Source of the DNA: DATLFA01 sp039934635
GTDB lineage: Bacteria > Actinomycetota > Acidimicrobiia > Acidimicrobiales > WLNW01
DNA length: 14,506 nucleotides
Direction of reading: 5' to 3'
NCBI GenBank assembly: GCA_039934635.1
Contig: JBDTLT010000132.1
Coordinates: forward strand, 1 to 14,506
The notes below the pieces were generated by a model. The model did not search any database and was not told where the DNA came from. It saw only the letters and a list, made by a program, of their open reading frames with translations. Positions 1-6,579 of the stretch are shown here, one piece after another (the first letter of the stretch is position 1; each line of letters begins with the position of its first letter). The translations under genes and the position numbers were made by a program.

Positions 1-1157
1 CCGTCGATGAGCGCGCGGGCGGACACCGCGAACGGCACCTTGGTGACGCGGATCTTGCGGCCGATGGCGAAGGCATCGACCTCGGCCACACCCACGTCGG
101 CGATCTCGGGTTCGGTGAAGATGGCCGACGCGGCCTTGTCGTAGTCGAGGTGGCGGTGGGGCCGCTTGTGCATGCCCAGCGCGTGCTCGGCGATCTTGCG
201 GCCCTGCATGGCGCCCACCGACGACAGGGGCAACTTGCCGGACAAATCACCCGCGGCATAGATGTGCGGGACCGATGAACGGCAGTTGTGATCGATGACG
301 ACGTAGCCGTCACGCACATCGACACCGATGCCCTCGAGACCAAGTCCTTCGGAGTTGGGGATCGAGCCCACCGCGAGCAACGTGTGCGAACCCTTGGCCT
401 GACGCCCGTCATCGCAATGCACGACGACGCCGTCATCGGTGCGTTCGATGCGTTGCGCACGCGCACCTTTGAACAACCGCACGCCGCGCGAAAGGAAGTC
501 GGCCTCGAGCGCCGCCGCCACCTCGGGGTCTTTGGTCGGCAGCACTTGTTGACGACTGACGATCAACGTCACTTCGCTCCCGAACGACTTGAACATGTGC
601 ACGAACTCGACGCCGGTGACGCCGGAGCCGATCACGACGATCTGTTCGGGGATCTGCGGCGGTGGGTACGAGTCGCGCGTCGTGAGAATGCGATCGCCGT
701 CGGGTACGGCAAACTCAGGAATCCGCGGGCGGCTGCCCGTCGCCAACACGACGATGTCGGCGCTGAGTTCGATCAGGCCGTCGGCGGTCTCGGCGACGAT
801 CTCGTGCGGGCCCTTGAGCGTGCCCCGGCCCCGGATCAAGCGAACGTTCTGGCTCTCCAACAGCTCGGTGATCGAACGGGAGAGACGCGCTTCGATCGAT
901 TGCACTCGCTGACGCAGCGCGGCGATGTCGAGAACACTGTCCCCGCTGTCGACGAGGCCCATGTCGTCGCTGTGGCGCACGTAGCTGAGCGCGCTGCCGG
1001 TGGCGATCATCGCTTTGGACGGGATGCAATCCCACAGGTGTGCCGCACCGCCGACGATGTCACGCTCGATCAACGTGACTTCGGCCCCGAGTCGAGCTGC
1101 TTGTGTCGCGGCACTGTTGCCGGCGGGGCCGCCACCGATGATTGCGATACTCGTCAC
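1..1157 (-). CDS. lpdA: LpdA-like NAD(P)H:quinone reductase flavoprotein, 3' end beyond the window
   Basis: The 385 visible residues form a two-dinucleotide-fold flavoprotein of the dihydrolipoamide dehydrogenase superfamily. An FAD motif GGGPAG lies at residues 8-13, an ATG signature at 139-141, the NAD(P) motif GSGVTGVEF at 177-185, and the second FAD contact AAGD at 301-304. The usual redox pair CxxxxC is broken: residues 36-48 read GGAAHLWDCIPSK, so only Cys44 remains and the partner position is Ala39. The same GGAA...DC.PSK pattern is known from mycobacterial LpdA (Rv3303c), which reduces quinones and cannot act as a lipoamide dehydrogenase. The stretch after AAGD (LPLSSVGAMQGRK, then FTEPEIADVGV) also resembles that protein. 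Most of the C-terminal dimerisation domain is cut off. The GTG start at 1157 puts the FAD motif at the normal distance and follows a TAnnnT box by 7 nt. It is cytoplasmic and probably unrelated to the glycan genes. Confidence 0.87.
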   Translation of the reverse strand, partial: MTSIAIIGGGPAGNSAATQAARLGAEVTLIERDIVGGAAHLWDCIPSKAMIATGSALSYVRHSDDMGLVDSGDSVLDIAALRQRVQSIEARLSRSITELLESQNVRLIRGRGTLKGPHEIVAETADGLIELSADIVVLATGSRPRIPEFAVPDGDRILTTRDSYPPPQIPEQIVVIGSGVTGVEFVHMFKSFGSEVTLIVSRQQVLPTKDPEVAAALEADFLSRGVRLFKGARAQRIERTDDGVVVHCDDGRQAKGSHTLLAVGSIPNSEGLGLEGIGVDVRDGYVVIDHNCRSSVPHIYAAGDLSGKLPLSSVGAMQGRKIAEHALGMHKRPHRHLDYDKAASAIFTEPEIADVGVAEVDAFAIGRKIRVTKVPFAVSARALID

Positions 1158-1164
1158 CCGAAAG

Positions 1165-1170
1165 AGGCTA
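1165..1170 (-). promoter_or_regulatory. Candidate -10 box for the LpdA-like gene (leaderless)
   Basis: Read on the minus strand this is TAGCCT, matching the actinobacterial TAnnnT -10 consensus. Exactly 7 nt separate it from the GTG at 1157, so transcription would begin at or next to the start codon. There is no Shine-Dalgarno sequence in that space. No clear -35 was found. Inferred from spacing only. Confidence 0.5.
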
Positions 1171-1182
1171 CCGGTGGTTCGG

Positions 1183-1188
1183 TACGCT
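1183..1188 (+). promoter_or_regulatory. Candidate -10 box for the MauE-like gene (leaderless)
   Basis: TACGCT fits TAnnnT and ends 7 nt before the ATG at 1196, the same spacing as in the divergent gene. The two boxes are only 12 bp apart, so their -35 regions would overlap the opposite promoter and two polymerases could hardly bind together. Confidence 0.5.
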
Positions 1189-1195
1189 CGGACCG

Positions 1196-1714
1196 ATGGA
1201 TGTGCTTCAGGTTCTGTTCACCTCGGCGGCACTCTTGCTCGCGATCGCCGGCGTGCAGAAGCTGCGCGATCCACATCCCCTTTCTCGGGCATTGCGCCTC
1301 GCAGAATTGCCGAATGCCGTCGGTTTGGTGCGGGGGCTCGCGGCATTCGAGCTTGCCGCGGCGGCAGGTGCGTTGGTCATCCATCATCGCGTCGCGCCGC
1401 TCGTCATCGCCGCGCTCTATCTGTCGTTCGCGGTATTCGTCACCTCCGCGCTCGCCCGCGGCTTGCCCATCGAGTCGTGCGGTTGTTTCGGTCGGGCCGA
1501 CGCGAAGCCGTCGGCCGCGCATGTCGCGCTCAACGCGTTCGTCGCGGCGATCGCCGTGCTCGTCGCAGTCGACGACGGCGAACCGGTGCGCATGCTGATT
1601 TCCGACCATGCCGGCGAAGGCATTGCGGTACTCACGCTTTCCGCCCTGATCGCGTCGCTCGCCGCCGCTTGGTTGCGGCGCAGCCGCCCCAGCGTTGCGG
1701 CTCAGCCGCACTAA
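1196..1714 (+). CDS. MauE/DoxX-like integral membrane protein with a CGCFG motif
   Basis: A 172-residue, strongly hydrophobic protein with about five predicted membrane segments near residues 3-20, 43-61, 66-84, 108-126 and 141-161. Residues 90-99 read LPIESCGCFG. A CGCFG-type cysteine motif after the third helix is characteristic of MauE-family proteins, related to DoxX; the founding member supports disulfide formation in the methylamine dehydrogenase small subunit. No methylamine genes are visible here, so a general thiol-redox or quinone-linked membrane role is more likely. An upstream in-frame ATG at 1142 would run into the divergent gene and add 18 polar residues before the first helix. 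The ATG at 1196 fits the membrane topology and the TACGCT box. The gene ends by overlapping 4 bp with the convergent protease gene. Family assignment is fairly secure; the substrate is unknown. Confidence 0.78.
   Translation: MDVLQVLFTSAALLLAIAGVQKLRDPHPLSRALRLAELPNAVGLVRGLAAFELAAAAGALVIHHRVAPLVIAALYLSFAVFVTSALARGLPIESCGCFGRADAKPSAAHVALNAFVAAIAVLVAVDDGEPVRMLISDHAGEGIAVLTLSALIASLAAAWLRRSRPSVAAQPH
1696..1710. terminator. Candidate bidirectional hairpin at convergent gene ends
   Basis: A perfect inverted repeat, TGCGGC-TCA-GCCGCA, sits just before the overlapping stop codons (TAA at 1712-1714 on plus, TAG at 1713-1711 on minus). A second weaker hairpin follows at 1708-1721. Neither strand has a clear T-run, so intrinsic termination is uncertain; the repeat also encodes the last residues of the MauE-like protein. 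Confidence 0.3.
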
Positions 1715-3849
1715 GTAGTGCCGCAGCCGAGCAGCGCGTTCGTGCCCCGTCCTTCGTTGATGCCGTAGGCACAGACCACGTGCGGGCCTGCTGCGAGATC
1801 GAGCGTCGCCTCATAGCCATGGGCGGACGGGAACTGCGGATACGCCGCCGCGACGTCGGCGCGGGCACGGTTGGCGATGACACCGCGTACCAATCGTCCG
1901 TCGACATAGATGTGCACCTCGATGGCGGTCGCAAGGTCGGGGTCGATCGCCCAGCCGGCGACGACCGAGCCCAGCGCGGTCGGACGCACGACATCGAGTG
2001 ATCCGAACGGCGCGCCGGTCGGCATGTCGAACTGCCGACATCCGATGAGCGCGTTGGCGTCGTCGCCACTGTCGATGCCATACACGCACACCACATGCGC
2101 GCCGCCGGCGACGGCCACCGTCGCGGCGAACCCGTGCGCCGCGCCATAGTCGGGATACGCGCGCCCGACGTCGTCACGCGTGCGATCGGCCCGTGCACCG
2201 GTCACCAGCACGCCGTCGACATAGACGTGCACGTCGATGGGCGCCGAGGCGTCCGGATCGATCACCCAACCCTGCACGACAAGCACTCCCAGCCCGGCGC
2301 GCACCACATCCACCGAGCCGATGGGCGGCCCGCCCGGACCGGTCACGCTGGTACACACGACTCGTGTCGCGGTCGCGGCGCGGGCGCCTTGGATGTCGAT
2401 GCACAACTCGAGCGGCGTGCCTCCATCGATCGGCACGGTCAGCGTGAATCGTTGTGTGTCGCCGTCACCGGCACTCGCTTGCACCACCGCTTTGGGGGTC
2501 CCGTCGATGAACCCGATCAGCGTGGCCGGCAACACACTGGCCGGGTCGACCACCGATCCCACCACCTCTACCCGCCCCGGCAGAACGCGCAATGCGGCAA
2601 GGCTCACGACCGGCGGGGCGAAGCGCGAGGTGTCGACTGACGGGTGTTGATAGCGCGCATCGAGCGCACGGTCGATGCGCAACATTCCGGCCGCCGATCG
2701 GCGACCGTCGGGACCGACCACCACGTCGGCAGTGCGATCGAAGAGAGCAACGAGTGCATCGAGCGAAGCCGACGGATCACGCTGGCGAAAAAGCGCCAGC
2801 GCGCCCGCCACGTGAGGTGTTGCTTGGGAGGTACCCGTTTTGGTTTGTGTCGCGTTGCCCGGTGCCGCGGCCGTGACGCTTTCGCCCGGAGCAAAGAGCG
2901 ACAACGCGGGTGCGCGGTTGGCGAACGACGATGGCGAACCCAACGAGCCGACGGAACTGACGCTGATGACGCCGCGCACGCACGCGGGGTACGCGAGGTC
3001 GGCGGCCGAGCCGCCGTTGCCGGCCGCCACGACCACGGCGATGCCGACGTCATGCAATCGCGTCACCGCCTGCTCGACGGCCGCGTCGGCGCACGGCGTC
3101 GTCACCGGAGCCGCCGACGCGACGCTGAGGTTGATCGCCGCGATCGAAAACCGCGTCCGCTGCTCGTAGGCCCACTCGAAGGCCGAGAGCACTTCTCCGA
3201 TGCTCGTGGTCGGTCCGCTCGGCGTCGGGGTGAACACCTGCACGGCGATGACCGACGCGTCGGACGCGACGCCGCGCAACCCGCCAAACGGAGCGCCCGC
3301 GGCGATCGACGCGACGTGCGTACCGTGATCGCAACCACCGCCGCTGCACGGTGCGGCCGCGCCAGTGCCGAGCTGTTCCACCTGCCCGTTGGGGCAAGAG
3401 CCGGCCCCGCCGCCGCTCTCCGCGGCCTCGGTGAAGCAGGCCTCGTCGACGACCCGACCGCTCAGCATCGGATGGGCGCGGTCGACGCCCGTATCGACCA
3501 CGACAATTGTCTGACCGGCGCCGGTCAGGCCACTGTCCCACGCCGCGTCCGCGTGGATCTGCGCGGTGGAGTCGGCCAGCGCCGGGCGTAACTCTCGATC
3601 GACCGTGATCGCGGCCACCGACGGGTCGCGGCGCAACCGTTCGAGCGTGGCGGCGTCGGCGTCAACCGTGAACGTGCCGAGATTTGGTTGTCGCGACACG
3701 AAGTCGTAGTCGGATGCGAAGTCATCATGAGTCGTCACCACGACGCGTACCCGCGTCGGCGCCGCATCAGCCGTAGCCGCGCCGGCGGCAGTCGCCGGGT
3801 ACAGCAGCAGCACGACCGTCCACAGGACGCTTACAAACGCGGGGACCAT
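1711..3849 (-). CDS. Secreted subtilisin-family (S8) serine protease with C-terminal repeats
   Basis: 712 residues. Residues 1-25 form a hydrophobic signal peptide (TAAGAA near the probable cleavage site), although its n-region has no Lys or Arg. Residues about 31-90 resemble an I9-type propeptide (LRRDPSVAAITVDRELRP). The catalytic domain spans about 97-375. Asp119 lies in VVVDTGVDRAHP, His175 in CDHGTHVASIAAG, the oxyanion Asn278 in AAGN, and Ser341 in TGTSQATPHVAG, so the triad is intact. A cysteine-rich insertion (138, 152, 168, 173) before the histidine suggests disulfides, as expected outside the cell. Residues 376-505 contain a degenerate beta domain, followed by two clear repeats. No LPxTG signal or C-terminal membrane anchor is seen. 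The ATG at 3849 lies inside the upstream glycosyltransferase gene (19 bp overlap), pointing to co-transcription and possible translational coupling. Its target is unknown. Confidence 0.92.
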   Translation of the reverse strand: MVPAFVSVLWTVVLLLYPATAAGAATADAAPTRVRVVVTTHDDFASDYDFVSRQPNLGTFTVDADAATLERLRRDPSVAAITVDRELRPALADSTAQIHADAAWDSGLTGAGQTIVVVDTGVDRAHPMLSGRVVDEACFTEAAESGGGAGSCPNGQVEQLGTGAAAPCSGGGCDHGTHVASIAAGAPFGGLRGVASDASVIAVQVFTPTPSGPTTSIGEVLSAFEWAYEQRTRFSIAAINLSVASAAPVTTPCADAAVEQAVTRLHDVGIAVVVAAGNGGSAADLAYPACVRGVISVSSVGSLGSPSSFANRAPALSLFAPGESVTAAAPGNATQTKTGTSQATPHVAGALALFRQRDPSASLDALVALFDRTADVVVGPDGRRSAAGMLRIDRALDARYQHPSVDTSRFAPPVVSLAALRVLPGRVEVVGSVVDPASVLPATLIGFIDGTPKAVVQASAGDGDTQRFTLTVPIDGGTPLELCIDIQGARAATATRVVCTSVTGPGGPPIGSVDVVRAGLGVLVVQGWVIDPDASAPIDVHVYVDGVLVTGARADRTRDDVGRAYPDYGAAHGFAATVAVAGGAHVVCVYGIDSGDDANALIGCRQFDMPTGAPFGSLDVVRPTALGSVVAGWAIDPDLATAIEVHIYVDGRLVRGVIANRARADVAAAYPQFPSAHGYEATLDLAAGPHVVCAYGINEGRGTNALLGCGTT
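1714..2334 (-). repeat. Two tandem protein repeats of about 100 residues in the protease C-terminus
   Basis: Protease residues 506-611 and 612-712 align along their whole length. Shared landmarks are GS(V/L)DVVR, GW(V/A)IDPD, (D/E)VH(V/I)YVDG, (D/A)DV..AYP, AHG(F/Y), HVVC.YGI and NAL(I/L)GC. Each copy keeps two cysteines. Such GWAxDPD...VHVYVDG repeats occur at the C-termini of secreted actinobacterial proteins, where a wall-binding or surface role is usually assumed. Residues 400-505 look like a more diverged earlier copy. At DNA level both copies keep a near-identical segment around 1901 and 2217. Confidence 0.8.
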
Positions 3850-6560
3850 GGCTGCATCAGTTCGAGGTTGGGCGTGTAGAAGGGGTCGAACGCGGTGTAC
3901 GGCGCGCCCCAGCGTTTCTGGAAGAACGCTTCGTCGATGACCGGGTGCAGCGAGCCCCTCGTCGAGCTCTCCGCGTGCTCGAGCTCGGCATACGGCGTGT
4001 AGACGATGCGCCAGCCGCGCTCGCCGATGCGCAAGCACAGGTCGACGTCGTTGTAGGCGACGCGCAGTCGCTCGTCCATACCGCCCACGGCGGCGTAGAC
4101 CGACGCGCGGGTCATCAGGCAGGCGGCCGTCACTGCCGCGGTATTGCGTATGCACTTGCCAAAGGCCGCGTGCGGGCCAGAGTCGAGGTTCAGCGCGACA
4201 CCACCGGCGTTGAGCACGACGCCCTCGTGTTGCGCCCGGCCGTCGGGCCACACGAGGCGGGCGCCGACTGCACCGACCTCGGGGCGCAGCGCATGCTCGA
4301 GCATCGCCTCGACCCAGTCGTCACTCGTTGGTCGCACATCGTTGTTGAGGAGCAACAACACGTCACCCTTTGCCGCGAGCGCCGCGAGGTTCATCTGACG
4401 CGCGAAGTTGAATCGATGCGGATAGCGCACGATCGAAACGTCGCCGAGCGCGGCAACCCTCCCGAAGTACTGCAACGTCGCAGGATCGCAGCTCTCGTTG
4501 TCCACGATGACGAACTCGACCGACAAACCGGCAGTCGCAGAACGCACGCGCTCGACGCACGGCTCGAGTAGATCGACGCGATCGCGAGTGGGGATCACGA
4601 CGGACACCGTCGGCGGGTTGGTGACGCGATATCGCACTCGGTGCCACGTGGGTTGGATGCCCCGTTCGCGCGTGGCCGCGAGCCCTCGCCGGGCAATGGC
4701 CTCTTCGAGTGCCCGCTCACTGGCTCGGTGGGCGGCCGGCTTGGCGTGGATATCGGCCGACGTGGATCCCTCCACTTTGCGCCACGAATACAAGGGCGCC
4801 GGAATGTGCGCGACGCGGTCCGTGTGTTCCGTCAACCGCAACAGCAGGTCGTAGTCCTGCGCCCCGTCGAATCCTTCGCGCAGCCCGCCGACTTCGTCGA
4901 GCAGGCGCCGGCGCACGACCAGGAGATGGGTCACGTAGTTCAGCGAAAGGAGATAGTCGGGCGACCAGTCGGGCTTGAAGTACGGCTCGACGCGTGTCCC
5001 CCGTTCGTCGAGTTTGTCCTCATCGGAATAGAGCACGTCGATGGCACCATCGAGCTCGAGCCGCCGCACGATCCAGTAGAGCGCGTCGGGCGCAAGCACG
5101 TCGTCGTGGTCGAGGAACGCCACGTACGCGCCCGTTGCCAGCCCGATCGCCGCGTTGGTTGCACCCGCGATGCCCGCACCCGTATCGAGCCGATGCAGCA
5201 CCACGCGATCATCCGTCGTGGCCAGATCGGCCAATGTCGCTCGGGTGTCGCGCCGCGTCGACGCGTCATCGACCACGCACAGTTGCCATCGTGGGTAGGT
5301 TTGCTGTTGCACCGATGAGGCCATCGCCCGCAGGACCTCGGGGTCGGTGTCGTGCACGGGTACGACAATGCTGACCAACGGTCGGTACGTCAGCCGGTCG
5401 GCGCGGCTGCCCGCGGTCATCACGCGGGCGGTGTCGCCATGGTGGACCGAGCGCCAGAGTCGATATCGATCCGGCACCGGCAACGACGAGTTGGTGATCA
5501 ACGCCTGTACCCACGGCAATTGCTGTGTGCCATAGACCTCTCGGGCGAAGCCCTCGGTGTGCTCGCTGTGCGCGGCGAGAGTCCCCTGCCGCGACGGCGC
5601 GCGCCATGCGGACGTCGTCACTGCACGCGCCCGCACCGGACGTTCGAGCGCGGCAACGCACCGCGCGACGGCGTAGGCGCGGTCGTGCGCACCGTCGACG
5701 ACGACCGGCGCCACCGCAGCGTGCGCGAGTTCGTGCAAAAGGTCGTCCGGCAGAGGGCCGGCCCGCCGGCACACCACGATGACCGCGGCACGATCGATCG
5801 CTCCCCACGCCTCGGCGGGGCCGCAGAACTCGTCGGCAATGGGAGCTCGGCGCACGACGTTGCCATCGAGCGAGGCAACCACGAGCCGTAGCCGTGGACG
5901 CACCTTGCGCAGCTCTGGCATCACTTCGTCGGCGAACCAGCGGATGCCGGCCTCTGCCTCACCGCTGCGGTCACTGACGAGGCAGTCGGCGAGCACGACA
6001 CATTCCGCGTCGCCGCGGGTTTCGGTCGGCATCGGCGATGGTTCGTCGAGGAGCACGACGCGAGCGACGCGGCCGCGCACCGAGTCGTCACGCGCGCCCC
6101 GCGCGGTGATGGCGCACTCGCGGCCCGGCGCTTCTTCGGCTTCGATCGTCGCGGCCGATGTCGTGCCTTCGACCGCTCGCGAATCGAGCAACCACAACGG
6201 CGGAAGATCGCTCGACCGGGCGATCACGGCGGCGACATCGATGTCGGTGCACACGACCGCGTCGATGTTGGCTCGATGTCGTGTCAGCCAGCGGCGCGTG
6301 TGCCCGCCGGTGGCGACCGTGACCACACCCGCCGCATCGGTCTGGTCGTGCGCGGCCGACCCCATCACCGGTTCGATCGACGCGATCCACACGGTCGATT
6401 CGCGCGCCCGACGCGAGATCCAGCGCAACACACGGCGATCACGCGGCACGGGCGCGCCCGAGGCCAGTGCGCCCCAGTGCACCACCACCGTGGTGTGCGG
6501 TGGCGGGGGCGGCAGGTCATCGGAGGGATCAGTGCCGCCGGTAGTGTGACGAGTCGTCAT
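3831..6560 (-). CDS. Multi-domain glycosyltransferase: decayed GT4-like region plus two GT2 domains
   Basis: 909 residues, cytoplasmic. Residues 1-390 include a stretch near 187-300 resembling a Glyco_trans_1_4 (GT4) C-terminal half (GIRWFADEVMPELRKVRPRLRLVVAS), but no E-x7-E pair is evident. The first GT2 domain, about 393-620, has VSIVVPVHD, VVDDAS (429-434), FLDHDD (482-487), YSDEDKLDE and FDGAQDYDLLLRL. The second, about 651-885, has VSVVIPTRD, IVDNES (685-690), LLLNNDV (736-742), the acceptor-side motif YNDVDLCLRIGERGW (836-850), and ends DPFYTPNLE. This two-GT2 order is common in O-antigen and cell-wall polysaccharide transferases that add two sugars or alternate linkages. The ATG at 6560 was chosen because upstream codons only mirror the divergent gene and a TACCCT box lies 9 nt away. 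The gene overlaps the protease start by 19 bp. Sugar donors are unknown. Confidence 0.88.
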   Translation of the reverse strand: MTTRHTTGGTDPSDDLPPPPPHTTVVVHWGALASGAPVPRDRRVLRWISRRARESTVWIASIEPVMGSAAHDQTDAAGVVTVATGGHTRRWLTRHRANIDAVVCTDIDVAAVIARSSDLPPLWLLDSRAVEGTTSAATIEAEEAPGRECAITARGARDDSVRGRVARVVLLDEPSPMPTETRGDAECVVLADCLVSDRSGEAEAGIRWFADEVMPELRKVRPRLRLVVASLDGNVVRRAPIADEFCGPAEAWGAIDRAAVIVVCRRAGPLPDDLLHELAHAAVAPVVVDGAHDRAYAVARCVAALERPVRARAVTTSAWRAPSRQGTLAAHSEHTEGFAREVYGTQQLPWVQALITNSSLPVPDRYRLWRSVHHGDTARVMTAGSRADRLTYRPLVSIVVPVHDTDPEVLRAMASSVQQQTYPRWQLCVVDDASTRRDTRATLADLATTDDRVVLHRLDTGAGIAGATNAAIGLATGAYVAFLDHDDVLAPDALYWIVRRLELDGAIDVLYSDEDKLDERGTRVEPYFKPDWSPDYLLSLNYVTHLLVVRRRLLDEVGGLREGFDGAQDYDLLLRLTEHTDRVAHIPAPLYSWRKVEGSTSADIHAKPAAHRASERALEEAIARRGLAATRERGIQPTWHRVRYRVTNPPTVSVVIPTRDRVDLLEPCVERVRSATAGLSVEFVIVDNESCDPATLQYFGRVAALGDVSIVRYPHRFNFARQMNLAALAAKGDVLLLLNNDVRPTSDDWVEAMLEHALRPEVGAVGARLVWPDGRAQHEGVVLNAGGVALNLDSGPHAAFGKCIRNTAAVTAACLMTRASVYAAVGGMDERLRVAYNDVDLCLRIGERGWRIVYTPYAELEHAESSTRGSLHPVIDEAFFQKRWGAPYTAFDPFYTPNLELMQPWSPRL

Positions 6561-6573
6561 TTGGTGCGGAGGG
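6542..6573 (+). promoter_or_regulatory. Candidate -10 box and Shine-Dalgarno for the coiled-coil gene
   Basis: TAGTGT (6542-6547) fits TAnnnT and would start a transcript near 6554, inside the 5' end of the divergent glycosyltransferase. GGAGGG (6568-6573) is a good ribosome-binding site 6 nt before the ATG at 6580 and supports that start. Of the independently promoted genes here, this one has the clearest Shine-Dalgarno. Confidence 0.45.
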
Positions 6574-6575
6574 TA
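6570..6575 (-). promoter_or_regulatory. Candidate -10 box for the multi-domain glycosyltransferase
   Basis: Minus-strand TACCCT fits TAnnnT and lies 9 nt before the ATG at 6560, giving a leader of 0-3 nt. No ribosome-binding site is seen. Four of its bases overlap the Shine-Dalgarno of the divergent gene. Confidence 0.42.
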
Positions 6576-6579
6576 GAGG

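Noticed and set aside
288..1598. A 436-codon open frame on the plus strand across the LpdA-like gene and its divergent neighbour.
   Set aside because: It is antisense to well-supported coding sequence and its translation is Arg/Asp-rich without family features.
1000..2001. A 333-codon plus-strand open frame overlapping three other genes.
   Set aside because: It crosses the MauE-like gene in another frame and the protease on the other strand; a GC-rich shadow frame.
1901..2240. Short near-identical DNA segments at about 1901 and 2217, considered as regulatory direct repeats.
   Set aside because: They correspond to the conserved VHVYVDG part of the protein repeats in the protease.
2644..3591. 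A 315-codon plus-strand open frame opposite the protease.
   Set aside because: The minus strand encodes an intact catalytic triad there; the plus translation is compositionally biased shadow.
3850..4251. Extending the protease by 134 residues to an ATG at 4251.
   Set aside because: That region encodes the conserved C-terminal part of the GT2 domain, and extension would bury the signal peptide.
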